Positions 53,255-63,263 of a stretch of 64,000 bases of DNA are shown in pieces. Numbering within the stretch: position 1 is the first letter of the stretch; the number at the start of each line of letters is the position of its first letter. Made by a program: the position numbers and the translations under genes. The notes under the pieces are model-generated. The model was not told where the DNA came from and searched no databases. It saw nothing but the letters and a program-made list of their open reading frames with translations. Origin of the DNA: Bacteroidaceae bacterium. Its GTDB lineage: Bacteria; Bacteroidota; Bacteroidia; Bacteroidales; Bacteroidaceae. The DNA is taken from positions 1 to 64,000 of the forward strand of contig JAFXZY010000058.1 of NCBI GenBank assembly GCA_017541025.1, read 5' to 3'.

Positions 53255-55108
53255 ATGGCAGAAATCAACATAACAGAACAGGAAGAAAAGAAAAGCCTGA
53301 ACTTTATTGAACAGAGAGTAAAAGCAGATTTAGCCGAAGGCAAAAATGGTGGAAGATTACAGACACGTTTCCCGCCTGAACCCAATGGCTACCTGCATAT
53401 AGGTCACGCTAAGGCTATTGCCATGGACTTTGGTGTAGCACAAAAGTTTGGAGGTGTGTGTAACCTGAGAATGGATGACACGAATCCCCAAAAAGAGGAT
53501 ACGGAATACGTTGAGGCCATTGAGCGCGACATCAAGTGGCTGGGGTTCCAGTGGGGGAAGGTTTGCTATGCCAGCGACTATTTCCAAGACCTTTGGGACT
53601 TTGCCGAATGGTGCATCCTGCAGGGACGTGCTTACATAGATGAACAGACAAGCGAGGAGATTGCCGCCCAGAAGGGAACACCCACAGAGCCAGGAACCAA
53701 CTCACCATACCGTGACCGTCCTGCGGAAGAGAGCCTAAAACTCTTCAGGGAGATGAACTCTGGTAATGTAGAGCCTGGCAAAATGATTCTGCGTGCCAAG
53801 ATAGATATGGCAAACCCCAATATGCATTTCCGCGACCCAATCATGTATCGCGTTCTGAATATGGAGCATTGGCGTACTGGCAACAAATGGAACGCCTACC
53901 CTATGTATGATTTCACACATGGACAGAGTGACTACTTGGAAGGCGTTACCCACAGCATCTGTACGCTGGAGTTTGTGGAACACAGGCCCCTCTATGACCT
54001 CTTTGTAAATTGGATGAGGGAATGGGCTTCCGATTGCAGTGGAAAAGCAGAGAGCGGCAGCAGACTCTCAACTTTCAGCTCTCAACTTTCAACTTATCAA
54101 GGTCCCCGTCAGTTTGAGTTCAACAAACTGAACCTGAATTACACTTTGATGTCTAAACGCAACCTGCTGATTCTTACCAAAGAAGGCGTAGTGAACGGCT
54201 GGGACGACCCACGTATGCCTACCATCTGCGGTATCCGACGCAGAGGTTACAGTCCTCAGGCCATCCTGAACTTTATCGACAAGATTGGCTACACCACCTT
54301 TGATGCGTTGAACGACATCAAACTGATGGAAGCAGCTTGTCGTGAAGACTTGAATACCCGAGCTATCCGCGTAAGTGCGGTAGTAAACCCACTGAAACTG
54401 ATTATCGACAACTATCCGGAAGATTTGGTGGAGGAAATGACAGCCATCAATAATCCTGAGTTGCGCGACGCCAATAGCAATACCATTACCGAAGGCAATA
54501 CACATATCATCCACTTCTCACGCGAACTTTTCATTGAGCAGGATGACTTTATGGAAGACGGAGGCAAAAAATTCATGCGTCTGGGTCCCGGAAAGGAAGT
54601 ACGACTGAAAAATGGCTATATTATTGCCTGCTCTGACGAACAGGATGAACAGGGTAACTTCAAGTGCATAGAGAAGGATGAAAATGGGAACATCGTCTGT
54701 GTTCATGCCACATACGATCCCGACAGCAAGAGCGGAATGCCTGGTGCCGATCGGAAAATCAAGGGTAAAACGCTGCATTGGGTCAGCTGCCGACACAGTA
54801 TTCCTTGCGAGGTAAGAAACTACGAATACCTATGGACCTGCGAAAACCCCCGTGATGCCATCAAGCAGTACGAGAAGGAGAATGGTGTACGCGGCATAGA
54901 TGCGATGCGACCTTTCTTAAATCCTGATTCGCTGACTATCAACAAAAACGCGCTGATAGAGGAATTTGCTAAAGAATTGCCTGCACTTTCTTACCTGCAG
55001 TTCCAACGTATCGGTTACTATAATATAGACCCAGACAGCACACCTGAACATCTGATTTTCAACAAGACTGTAGGTTTGAAGGACACTTGGCAAAAAGGTG
55101 GTAAATAA
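53255..55108 (+). CDS. glnS: Glutaminyl-tRNA synthetase
   Basis: 617 residues from ATG 53255, downstream of the promoter. Class I synthetase: FPPEPNGYLHIGHAKAI holds the HIGH motif, MDDTNPQKEDTEYVEAI and YDFTHGQSDYLEGVTHSICTLEF are family signatures, and LMSKRNLL is the KMSKS equivalent. The C-terminal anticodon-binding beta barrels are complete. Residues about 258-282 (ASDCSGKAESGSRL, then STFSSQLSTYQ) form an extra stretch between NWMREW and GPRQFEFNKLNLNYT that I do not recognise from other GlnRS; part of it is encoded by a tandem 14-mer. The gene still reads through in frame. A TPR gene starts 2 bases after the stop. Confidence 0.95.
   Translation: MAEINITEQEEKKSLNFIEQRVKADLAEGKNGGRLQTRFPPEPNGYLHIGHAKAIAMDFGVAQKFGGVCNLRMDDTNPQKEDTEYVEAIERDIKWLGFQWGKVCYASDYFQDLWDFAEWCILQGRAYIDEQTSEEIAAQKGTPTEPGTNSPYRDRPAEESLKLFREMNSGNVEPGKMILRAKIDMANPNMHFRDPIMYRVLNMEHWRTGNKWNAYPMYDFTHGQSDYLEGVTHSICTLEFVEHRPLYDLFVNWMREWASDCSGKAESGSRLSTFSSQLSTYQGPRQFEFNKLNLNYTLMSKRNLLILTKEGVVNGWDDPRMPTICGIRRRGYSPQAILNFIDKIGYTTFDALNDIKLMEAACREDLNTRAIRVSAVVNPLKLIIDNYPEDLVEEMTAINNPELRDANSNTITEGNTHIIHFSRELFIEQDDFMEDGGKKFMRLGPGKEVRLKNGYIIACSDEQDEQGNFKCIEKDENGNIVCVHATYDPDSKSGMPGADRKIKGKTLHWVSCRHSIPCEVRNYEYLWTCENPRDAIKQYEKENGVRGIDAMRPFLNPDSLTINKNALIEEFAKELPALSYLQFQRIGYYNIDPDSTPEHLIFNKTVGLKDTWQKGGK
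54065..54092 (+). repeat. Tandem 14-mer inside glnS
   Basis: CTCTCAACTTTCAG (54065-54078) is followed directly by CTCTCAACTTTCAA (54079-54092). The word resembles spacer repeats of related genomes (recall). Confidence 0.8.
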
Positions 55109-55110
55109 GC

Positions 55111-56568
55111 ATGCCTATGCGAGAAGAAGACGAGGAAATTTACTTCAACGATCCTGAGTTTCTGGAATATCTTCAGAAGTATGAGCAGGCTCACGAAAAA
55201 GGTGAGCCTATCTATATGGATGCAGAAGAACTCACAGACATTGCGGAGTTCTACATGACTCAGAACAGGGAGGAAGAAGCCAATGAGGCAGTCTCCCTGG
55301 CACTTAGTTTGCATCCCGACAGTGTAGATCCGCTGATATTTCTGGCCAGACAGCAGATGTTCCATGACAATCTGGATGAAGCCATAAAAATAGCCAATTC
55401 TATCCCAGACCAGAGCGACAGAGAAACCACATTCCTTTGGACTGAGCTTCTCATACGCTCAGACAAGCCAGATGAAGCGCTGCAACTTATTATATCCAAA
55501 CAGGAAGAACAGGATGAGGAAGAAATGTTTCTTTATGATGCCGCCTGTATCTTTATGGACTATCAATATAATGAGATAGCTCAACATCTGATAAACATAT
55601 TGGAGGAAAAGCATCCACAAAACACAAAACTCAGGAAACTGAAGATAGAGAATCTGGTTGCCCTGGAGGATTATGACGAAGCCATAAAGCTGCTACAAAA
55701 CTTTATTGATGAACATCCCTATAACACTTATGCCTGGAGAACATTGGCAGAGGCTCATGTTGGGAAGAGCAATTTTCTGGAAGCACTTGACACTATTGAA
55801 TACTGCTTAGCCATTAACCCCACAAACACTCAGGCTTTGGTACTGGAAGCACATTGCCAATTCCATTTGAATCACCTGGATCAGGCGCACGAGATATACC
55901 TCCAATTGCAAAAGTCCGACCCACAAAATGGCAGATTCTATTATCTGGATGCCGTTACGATGGCCAACATGGAGAAATTCGCAAAAGCAAAGGAGTGCAT
56001 AGCTAAGGCTCTCAAATATACACCGGAAGATGATGAAGACCGTATACAGATACTCATCCATCAGGCATATATCGAGAGCAAATGCCATAACATTAATGAG
56101 GCATTAGATGCGTTGGAAGAGGCTATGAAACTCTCCTATGGATTAGAAGACATAGAGTTTCATCTTCTGATGGGAGAAATTCTTCTGGAAAATGGCATGG
56201 AACAGGAGGCGGCAGAAAAATTTGAGATTGCTTACAAAGAAAGTAAGAACAAGCAGCAAACACTCCTTACCATGGGAATCGCCTATGCCGAAACCATGCA
56301 TTATGATACGGCATTATCATTGCTGCAATCCTTTGCACATGAATATCAAGGGAAGGAAGGTGTTGTGGCAATACCCTATCTGGCCTATTGCTACAAAAAG
56401 ATACATGATCAGGACAATTACCTGAGATACCTCCGCAAGGCAGTTTCTGCCGACAGGGAGATTACTGAGTTCTTATTTGCCAAAGACTATCCCAGCATAC
56501 AACCCGAGGAATATTATCTGTATGCCTTCAAGAATGCATACGGCCGTTTCCCCGAATCCTGGGAATAA
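55111..56568 (+). CDS. Tetratricopeptide repeat protein
   Basis: 485 residues, soluble, no signal peptide. About ten or more TPR-like helical pairs, for example SLALSLHPDSVDPLIFLARQ, DTIEYCLAINPTNTQALVLE and KAKECIAKALKYTPEDDED. The acidic N-terminus (MPMREEDEEIYFNDPEFLEYL) is distinctive. TPRs mediate protein contacts; no enzymatic domain. It starts 2 bases after glnS and ends at a shared terminator. The partner is unknown. Confidence 0.85.
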   Translation: MPMREEDEEIYFNDPEFLEYLQKYEQAHEKGEPIYMDAEELTDIAEFYMTQNREEEANEAVSLALSLHPDSVDPLIFLARQQMFHDNLDEAIKIANSIPDQSDRETTFLWTELLIRSDKPDEALQLIISKQEEQDEEEMFLYDAACIFMDYQYNEIAQHLINILEEKHPQNTKLRKLKIENLVALEDYDEAIKLLQNFIDEHPYNTYAWRTLAEAHVGKSNFLEALDTIEYCLAINPTNTQALVLEAHCQFHLNHLDQAHEIYLQLQKSDPQNGRFYYLDAVTMANMEKFAKAKECIAKALKYTPEDDEDRIQILIHQAYIESKCHNINEALDALEEAMKLSYGLEDIEFHLLMGEILLENGMEQEAAEKFEIAYKESKNKQQTLLTMGIAYAETMHYDTALSLLQSFAHEYQGKEGVVAIPYLAYCYKKIHDQDNYLRYLRKAVSADREITEFLFAKDYPSIQPEEYYLYAFKNAYGRFPESWE

Positions 56569-56575
56569 GAACAAC

Positions 56576-56615
56576 AAAAAAGAGGAATGCAACTGCTACT
56601 TCCCCTCTTTTTTTT
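56576..56615. terminator. Bidirectional terminator
   Basis: AAAAAGAGG (56577-56585) pairs with CCTCTTTTT (56604-56612), continuing in T's. It overlaps the stop codon of the mannose-1-phosphate guanylyltransferase gene. Confidence 0.75.
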
Positions 56616-57672
56616 ACTCACTGAATTCTCTAATACGTTGCTCTTCGCTTAACTTACAGATTAGCAGGGAATCATCCTTTTCTGCAACGATAAAGCCTTC
56701 CAGTCCCTGTATCACCACACGCTTTTCCTGGGTAGTGTGAATCATACAATTACTGGTTTCATACACTTGGATATTAGGTCCAATACAGGAATTACCGTAA
56801 ATATCACGTTCGGTATTCATGAGCAACGAGCCCCAGGTACCTAAATCACTCCAACCGAAATCGGCAGGGAAGACGAAGATTTCCTCAGCCTTCTCTAGAA
56901 TTGCATAATCCACTGATATATTCTCGCACTCAGGGAATTTCTCGTTTATAGCCTCCTGCTCCTTATCGGTGCCATACAAGGGAAGCATATCCTCAAAGAT
57001 ATCTGATATAGCAGGCTGATAAACACGGAATGCATTAACAATAGTACTTACGTTCCAGATAAAGATACCTGAATTCCAGAAGAAATTATTCTTGGAAATG
57101 TACTTGGTTGCCGTTTCTATATCTGGCTTCTCACGAAAAGAATCAACGCGATACATCTCCTTGTTTCTTACAGATGAGAAAGCCAAATCAGCCTGAATAT
57201 ACCCGTAACCGGTCTCAGGACGGGTGAGTTTCATGCCCAACGTCACGATGGCATCTGTCTCTGAAACGAACTGGAGTGTTGACTTAACTACACGCTGAAA
57301 CTCGTTAATATCCATGATTATATGGTCACTGGGCGTAACCACAATGTTGGCATGAGGGTCTATTGACTTAATACGCCAGCTAACATAAGCAATACACGGA
57401 GCTGTTCCACGTCGGCAAGGTTCGGAAAGAATATTACCTGCAGGAACGTCAGGTAATTGCTTACGTACTTCATCAGCATATTTTATAGAAGTAACCACCC
57501 AAACTTTATCAGGAGAAACCATACCACGGAATCTGTCCAGCGTTAACTGAATCAATGTCTTTCCGCATCCCAAAACATCCACAAACTGCTTGGGAGTCTC
57601 TGTAGTACTCATAGGCCAGAACCGACTTCCTACGCCTCCGGCCATAATAACCAAGTGATTACTGTTTTCCAT
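56614..57672 (-). CDS. manC: Mannose-1-phosphate guanylyltransferase
   Basis: 352 residues from ATG 57672 (MENSNHLVIMAGGVGSRFWP). It makes GDP-mannose for surface glycans, fucose synthesis or O-linked protein sugars. The nucleotidyltransferase signature is GGVGSRFWPMSTTETPKQF; further motifs are NIVVTPSDHIIMD, LGMKLTRPETGYGYI and FFWNSGIFIWNV, then DYAILEKAEEIFVFPADFGWSDLGTWGS (in part). No isomerase domain is fused, so it is the short type. -7 element TATCTTTG at 57698-57705 (minus). Confidence 0.93.
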   Translation of the reverse strand: MENSNHLVIMAGGVGSRFWPMSTTETPKQFVDVLGCGKTLIQLTLDRFRGMVSPDKVWVVTSIKYADEVRKQLPDVPAGNILSEPCRRGTAPCIAYVSWRIKSIDPHANIVVTPSDHIIMDINEFQRVVKSTLQFVSETDAIVTLGMKLTRPETGYGYIQADLAFSSVRNKEMYRVDSFREKPDIETATKYISKNNFFWNSGIFIWNVSTIVNAFRVYQPAISDIFEDMLPLYGTDKEQEAINEKFPECENISVDYAILEKAEEIFVFPADFGWSDLGTWGSLLMNTERDIYGNSCIGPNIQVYETSNCMIHTTQEKRVVIQGLEGFIVAEKDDSLLICKLSEEQRIREFSE

Positions 57673-57792
57673 ATTCACAATCTACATTTATGAGCCGCAA
57701 AGATAAAAAATAAAAATATGCTTACGCTTGAAAAGGCATATTTTTTTTATCTATTTTTAGATATTCAATTAAAAATACTGAAAACTATTACT

Positions 57793-59448
57793 TTATAAAC
57801 CTATTTTGAGTACCACACCGCATAATGCAGGAACGCTAACACAAAAAGGTTTCTCTGAGGAGAAATCTATCTTTTGCCTTTTACCTGTAAGCATATTAGT
57901 GGCAGAGCAACACTCTTTCTCCTTTATTTTCCATAGTTCAAACAAGTGTCGGGGCAAGTCTATCTGCAACTGCTGATCTGTTTCAAAGAAATTGGCAACG
58001 ATAACAAATACATCCTTTTTCCCCTTCCGTGCAAAAACATACTGCTGATGCAGATGTGGATTCTGATACATCAGGTCAAAGAAATCGCCATTCGAGAACG
58101 CAATCTCCTGTTCCTTCAATCTCAGAACCGAAGCATAGAACTTACGCAACAGCAGTTCTTCTTCTGAAAGAAGTTTGCCGTCGAAAGTACCTTTGTTACG
58201 CCAGCGACGAATGGTATCAACCGTCCAATAGTCAAAGATAGTGGTTCGTCCGTCTCGGCCACTGAAGCCTTCTTCGTCCATCCCTCTTTCACCCAATTCC
58301 TGACCGAAATAGACCATGAACGGATTCTTATACATCAGTGCACTGACTAACAACGGTGCCCTACCCTTACGTGCATCTCCTACAAAGAAATCACTTGCTA
58401 AGCGCTGTTCATCATGATTCTCCAGAAAGTTCAGCATATTCATGCGGATATCATCTGTCTGTTGCCAGCAAGAAGTAATACTTTGGGCACTGGCATTGCC
58501 CTGTGCTACAGCTTTCAGGGTATCATAAAGCCCCACCTTATCATAGAGATAGTCGAAATGGCCTCGATGGATATAATTCCTATAATCGGCAGGATTATAT
58601 ACCTCGGCTATGAAAAGTATGTCGGGAAAAGCGACCTTAACCTGTGGAATTACCCACTCCCAGAACTCAACGGGAACCATCTCCGCCATGTCACATCGGA
58701 AACCATCGATTCCCTTTTCTGCCCAAAAGAGCAGAATGTTGAGCATCTTATGCCATGTATCAGGAATTGGATTGAAATGTCCTACTCTACCGGCACAGAC
58801 ATCAATGCCATAATTCAGTTTTACCGTCTCATACCAATCGTTACATCCAGGCCAGGCACAGAATACATCGTTGCCGGTTGCTTTGGCAGGAAACTCCGAA
58901 TAGGAACTTCCCTGTTTGATATTATCCAGATGAAGCGCTTCACCTGAAAGATAATAGAAATTGTTTTGGTTAGAGAACGGAACATTCGTATCATCTCCAA
59001 CGCCCAAATCGTCCGTTCCCTCTGGACAAACATCAGAATGATACTGACGTGCCACATGATTGGGAACAAAATCTATGATTACCTTCAATCCTGCCTTGTG
59101 TGAACGAGCTACCAGATTCTGGAACTCCTTCATACGTGCCGGCACTTTTTCTGCGAGGTCCGGATCCACATCGTAATAATCCTTAATGGCATATGCACTG
59201 CCAGCCTTCCCTTTTACCACATCGGGATGATCCGGACTGATACCATAGCTTGTATAATCCGTCTGGGTGGCATGTTCTATGATGCCGGTGTACCAGATAT
59301 GAGTAGCACCAAGGCTCCGGATTTCCTCCAGAGCCTTGAGTGTAAAATCGGACATCTTTCCGCAACCGTTCTGTTCCTTTGTTCCATTGGGGACCAAAAG
59401 GGTCTCATTGTTACCGAAAAGACGTGTAAGAACCTGATATATGATCAT
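57793..59448 (-). CDS. Cytoplasmic alpha-amylase family glycosidase (GH13)
   Basis: 551 residues, no signal peptide. TIM-barrel regions: DFVPNH (I), GFRCDMAEM with nucleophile Asp253 (II), IAEVY with acid/base Glu282 (III) and FLENHDE with Asp346 (IV). The opening MIIYQVLTRLFGNN and the IRSLGATHIWYTGI helix fit intracellular maltodextrin- or glycogen-side alpha-amylases. The start ATG overlaps the fabD stop in ATGA, showing translational coupling. The substrate may be glycogen or maltodextrin (inference). Confidence 0.9.
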   Translation of the reverse strand: MIIYQVLTRLFGNNETLLVPNGTKEQNGCGKMSDFTLKALEEIRSLGATHIWYTGIIEHATQTDYTSYGISPDHPDVVKGKAGSAYAIKDYYDVDPDLAEKVPARMKEFQNLVARSHKAGLKVIIDFVPNHVARQYHSDVCPEGTDDLGVGDDTNVPFSNQNNFYYLSGEALHLDNIKQGSSYSEFPAKATGNDVFCAWPGCNDWYETVKLNYGIDVCAGRVGHFNPIPDTWHKMLNILLFWAEKGIDGFRCDMAEMVPVEFWEWVIPQVKVAFPDILFIAEVYNPADYRNYIHRGHFDYLYDKVGLYDTLKAVAQGNASAQSITSCWQQTDDIRMNMLNFLENHDEQRLASDFFVGDARKGRAPLLVSALMYKNPFMVYFGQELGERGMDEEGFSGRDGRTTIFDYWTVDTIRRWRNKGTFDGKLLSEEELLLRKFYASVLRLKEQEIAFSNGDFFDLMYQNPHLHQQYVFARKGKKDVFVIVANFFETDQQLQIDLPRHLFELWKIKEKECCSATNMLTGKRQKIDFSSEKPFCVSVPALCGVVLKIGL

Positions 59449-60344
59449 TCTATACCTTTGATAGTAACGTCGGCATTACCCTTGGCAATCTTACTAATCA
59501 TGCCTTGTAAAGCACGACCAGGACCGCACTCCATGAATTCGGTTGCACCGGCAGCAATCATATTCTGAACCTCCTGAGTCCAACGGACACTTGCTGTGAG
59601 CTGAGCAATCAGATTCTGCTTAATCTCTGCTGCATCAGTATGGGCCTTGCCGTCAACATTCTGGTAAACAGGACATTTAGGAGTCTGGAACTCTGTCTTC
59701 TCGATAGCCGCCTGAAGTTCATCCTTGGCAGGCTGCATAAGGGGGCTGTGGAAAGCGCCACCAACAGGTAAAACCAGAGCACGACGGGCACCGGCCTCTG
59801 TCAGCTTCTCACATGCAGCGTTTACTGCATCGATATTACCACTTATGACCAACTGACCAGGACAGTTATAGTTGGCAGGAACTACTACACCATTACCCAG
59901 TGCACTAACTTCAGCACAAGTTTTCTCTACTACCTCATCATCCAGACCGATGATTGCAGCCATAGTGCTAGGAGCTGCCTCACATGCCTTTTGCATAGCT
60001 AAGGCACGTGCATGAACCAACTTCAGGGCATCCTCGAACTTCAGGGCACCGGCAGCAGCAAGAGCACTGAACTCACCTAGGCTGTGACCGCCTACCATAT
60101 CGGGATTAAACTCATCGCCCATACAAAGGGCATTAATAACACTGTGCAGGAAAACAGCAGGCTGCGTTACCTTGGTCTGCTTCAGTTCTTCTGCAGTGCT
60201 TTCAAACATAATATCAGTGATGCGGAAGCCCAGGATTTCATTGGCCTTCTCGAATAGCTGCTTAGCTGTTTCATTGCTTTCGTACAGGTTCTTACCCATA
60301 CCGCTGTACTGTGCTCCCTGACCGGGAAATACAAATGCTTTCAT
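59445..60344 (-). CDS. fabD: Malonyl-CoA:ACP transacylase
   Basis: 299 residues. It loads malonate on acyl carrier protein for fatty acid synthesis. GQGAQ at 8-12, nucleophile Ser88 in VGGHSLGEFSALAAAG, the arginine and later His in GGAFHSPLM, and QVDPTN-region replaced by ECGPGRALQGM. The -7 element TAATTTTG at 60388-60395 (minus) precedes it. Its stop overlaps the GH13 start. Confidence 0.96.
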   Translation of the reverse strand: MKAFVFPGQGAQYSGMGKNLYESNETAKQLFEKANEILGFRITDIMFESTAEELKQTKVTQPAVFLHSVINALCMGDEFNPDMVGGHSLGEFSALAAAGALKFEDALKLVHARALAMQKACEAAPSTMAAIIGLDDEVVEKTCAEVSALGNGVVVPANYNCPGQLVISGNIDAVNAACEKLTEAGARRALVLPVGGAFHSPLMQPAKDELQAAIEKTEFQTPKCPVYQNVDGKAHTDAAEIKQNLIAQLTASVRWTQEVQNMIAAGATEFMECGPGRALQGMISKIAKGNADVTIKGIE

Positions 60345-60499
60345 ATCTTTATATACCTTAATTTATATAATGTTCAATTTCGGACTGCAAAATTACGATT
60401 TAGTGAGCGATTTTCCAAATTTATTTGAGAAAAACCGAATGTTGGTAATTTCGAGACTGCTTAGCAGCCTCAAAGTTACAGCTTTTTGTTTAATACATA

Positions 60500-62824
60500 T
60501 TAATCGCTCAAAGAATATGGCTTACCCGTCTTTACGCCCCTGCTCTTATTGGGTGCAGATGTCATCTGGAACTCCAGCGTACCGCCAGCCAGAAGGTCGG
60601 CATGCGTAATGTAAAGTTTGTCGTATGGCTTGCCGTTCAGTTTCACCTGTTTTACGTATCGATTCTTGTCGCTTACACCAGAAGCAATAATCTCCAAAGT
60701 CTTGCCGTTGGGAAGTGAAACCTTGCAATAAGGAATATAAGGAGCACCCAATACATACTGGTCGGTTCCCGGACAAACAGGATAGAAACCCATTGCACTG
60801 AAAATGTACCAAGCAGACATCTGACCACAGTCGTCGTTGCCATGCAAACCGTCGATGTTGTTCACGTACATGCGGTTCATTATTTCGCGTAACCAGTATT
60901 GACTCTTCCATGGCTGAGAAGTCCAGGCATATAGGTAAGGAACGTGATGACTGGGCTCATTGCCGTGAACATAACCGCCTAGAAGGCACTCCTCTTCGAT
61001 ATCTTCGTTATCCTCGTAATATTTCTTGTCAAGTGGATGAGCAAAGAGGTCGTCCAGCGCAGCTACAAACTTCTTGTCGCCGCCAAAGCATTCTATCATA
61101 CCCTTTACATCGTGGGGCACATGGAAGGAGTAGTTGGCACTATTACCTTCGATGAAACCCTCGCCGTATGTCTGGAGGGGAGAGAAATCCTTCTTCCAAC
61201 TTCCATCCTTATATTTGGGGCAAGCTAAGCCTAAGGCTGGGTTGAAAACATTCCGATAGTTGAGGGCACGCTGCCTGTAGGTTTCTGCCATCTCTGCATC
61301 CCCAGCATCCAGGGCAGCCTGATAGATGGTCCAGTCGTCATAGGCATATTCCAGCGTATTGCTGGCACTTGTACCGCAATGGTCGTAAGGCACATATCCG
61401 TACTTTATATAATCGGTAAGACCTTCCATCCATTTCGATGTGGAAGTAGCTTTCATAGCCTCCAACATGGCCTTCTTGTCCTTAATTCCGAGTTTCTTGG
61501 CTACGTCTGAAAGGACAGAAACAGCATGATAGCCACTCATGCACCAGCCTTCGTTAGCCATCAGATACCAGATGGGCAACAGATGCAGGGCACTCTGCTG
61601 CTGAATGGCTATCATACTCTGGGCCATATCGGCACCCTGCCGGGGTTTCAACAGATTCAATAAGGGATGCTCTGCGCGGTAGGTGTCCCACAGTGAGAAT
61701 ACTGTGTAGTTCGTAAAGCCGTCGGCCTTATGGATTTCCATATCGTTGCCACGATACTGACCATCAACATCCATATAGACAGAGGGATTGATCATTGTGT
61801 GATACATAGAGGTGTAGAAGAGAGTCTTCTGATCCTCAGTACCTTCGATATCTATGGTTCGAAGTTCCTTCTCCCACTTTCCGGCAGTTTCCCTACGAAT
61901 CTGGTCGAAGGTCTTTCCCTTTGTCTCAGCCTCTAAGTTTGCCAAAGCTCCGCTCATGCTAACGGGCGAAAGAGCCACCTTGACCGTTAGCTTTCGACTG
62001 GCAGGCAGTTTGAACTTAAAATAGCCCACAATCTCCTTGCCGGCCATGTCGGGGAAATTGTGCTGGATGTCCATCTTGCGCCAGAAACCGTTGTATAGCA
62101 TACGCTGATTGTTGTTATATCCCCACTCGCTAATGGGTTCCGACAGTCTGATAGCAAAGTAGGTGTAGTTCTGGCGTGCCCATCCGCTGGTGATGCGGTA
62201 ACCCGTCAGTGTTGTCTCATCATCCACACGCAGGTAAGTCCATAGCGTTTTCCCTTCGTAATTATAGATTCCACTTCCTAAATCCAGGATAAACTGACCC
62301 TCTGCTTCGGGGAAGGTATATTGATGAATGCCCACACGCTGTGTGGCAGTAAGTTGAGCCAGCACATTGTAGTCATCCAGCTTCACCTCGTAATAGCCGG
62401 CAGTACACTTTTCTGTGTCGTGCGAGAAACGCGAACGGTAACCGCCGTCGGGATTCTCGGCAGTGCCGGGATTGGTACGTATCTTTCCTGTTGTGGGCAT
62501 AATCAGGATGTCGCCCAAGTCGGAATGTCCTGTCCCGCTCAAATGGGTATGGCTGAAGCCTACAATCGTCTTATCGTGATGCTGATAGCCGGCACAATAC
62601 TCATACACTTTACCTTGGTAACGGCCATTCACGTTATGGGGAATGGTATCTGTTTCGGGACTCAACTGTACAATTCCGAACGGCGAGCAAGCACCTGGGA
62701 AAGTATGTCCCATCCCGTTGGTACCAATGATGGGGTTCACATAGTCCAACACCCCTTTCCCTTGGGAGAATAATGTTAACGTAAAAACATACAGGGCAAC
62801 TATAATGGTAAAATATTTCTTCAT
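60500..62824 (-). CDS. GH92 alpha-mannosidase
   Basis: 774 residues from ATG 62824 (MKKYFTIIVALYVFTLTLFS, a signal peptide). The family opening is VLDYVNPIIGTNGMGHTFPGACSPFG, with SHTHLSGTGHSDLGDI holding calcium-site residues and GNEPSHHVPYLYAW near the catalytic side. GH92 enzymes are calcium-dependent exo-acting alpha-mannosidases used on N-glycans or yeast mannan. Both the beta-sandwich N-domain and the (alpha/alpha)6 barrel (about 285-774) are complete. NDDCGQMSAWYIFSAMGFYPV is the conserved terminal motif (in part). Exported. Confidence 0.94.
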   Translation of the reverse strand: MKKYFTIIVALYVFTLTLFSQGKGVLDYVNPIIGTNGMGHTFPGACSPFGIVQLSPETDTIPHNVNGRYQGKVYEYCAGYQHHDKTIVGFSHTHLSGTGHSDLGDILIMPTTGKIRTNPGTAENPDGGYRSRFSHDTEKCTAGYYEVKLDDYNVLAQLTATQRVGIHQYTFPEAEGQFILDLGSGIYNYEGKTLWTYLRVDDETTLTGYRITSGWARQNYTYFAIRLSEPISEWGYNNNQRMLYNGFWRKMDIQHNFPDMAGKEIVGYFKFKLPASRKLTVKVALSPVSMSGALANLEAETKGKTFDQIRRETAGKWEKELRTIDIEGTEDQKTLFYTSMYHTMINPSVYMDVDGQYRGNDMEIHKADGFTNYTVFSLWDTYRAEHPLLNLLKPRQGADMAQSMIAIQQQSALHLLPIWYLMANEGWCMSGYHAVSVLSDVAKKLGIKDKKAMLEAMKATSTSKWMEGLTDYIKYGYVPYDHCGTSASNTLEYAYDDWTIYQAALDAGDAEMAETYRQRALNYRNVFNPALGLACPKYKDGSWKKDFSPLQTYGEGFIEGNSANYSFHVPHDVKGMIECFGGDKKFVAALDDLFAHPLDKKYYEDNEDIEEECLLGGYVHGNEPSHHVPYLYAWTSQPWKSQYWLREIMNRMYVNNIDGLHGNDDCGQMSAWYIFSAMGFYPVCPGTDQYVLGAPYIPYCKVSLPNGKTLEIIASGVSDKNRYVKQVKLNGKPYDKLYITHADLLAGGTLEFQMTSAPNKSRGVKTGKPYSLSD

Positions 62825-62852
62825 AATATAAATAATGTATAGTTGGTTAAAC

Positions 62853-62879
62853 AAAAAACTCTCCTACAAGGGAGGAGAG
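62853..62879 (-). terminator. Terminator after the HU gene
   Basis: On the minus strand CTCTCCT (from 62879) pairs with AGGAGAG (to 62859), then TTTTTT (62858-62853). Confidence 0.8.
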
Positions 62880-62889
62880 CTAATATTCT

Positions 62890-63168
62890 TTATGAAGCTG
62901 CTACTGTTTCCAGAAACTCCTTACAGGGTTTGAAATAAGGAATATCGTGAGCCTCAATCACCAGCGTCGTATTCTTACAAATGTTACGGGCAGTCTTCTT
63001 GGCTCTATGTTTCAGCATCCAAGTTCCCCACCCGCGGATAAAGACATTCTCCTTTTGAACCAACGCCTCCTTAAGAGTATCCACGATACCCTCCATTGCA
63101 GCCAACATTGTCTGCTGGTCGATGCCTGTTTTGTGTGAGGCTATCCTTACTAATTCCATCTTTGTCAT
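62890..63168 (-). CDS. HU-family DNA-binding protein
   Basis: 92 residues, full HU/IHF length. MTKMELVRIASHKTGIDQQTM is the N-terminal helix pair, GWGTWMLKHRAKKTARN the beta arm start, and IPYFKPCKEFLETV the classical end (usual form V-P-x-F-K-P-G-K). The Gly of GFGTF is GWGTW, and the arm's usual RNPQTG is RNICKN, so it is a divergent HU. A start at residue 4 is possible. It has a good promoter and a terminator and stands alone. Confidence 0.93.
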   Translation of the reverse strand: MTKMELVRIASHKTGIDQQTMLAAMEGIVDTLKEALVQKENVFIRGWGTWMLKHRAKKTARNICKNTTLVIEAHDIPYFKPCKEFLETVAAS

Positions 63169-63263
63169 ATTATCTTATATTTTATACGTTTATTCACTAA
63201 CTAATTGAAGTTAACTCGCTTTCCTCAAGAAGGTTAAAAATGGGGATCACGAAAAAACGACCA

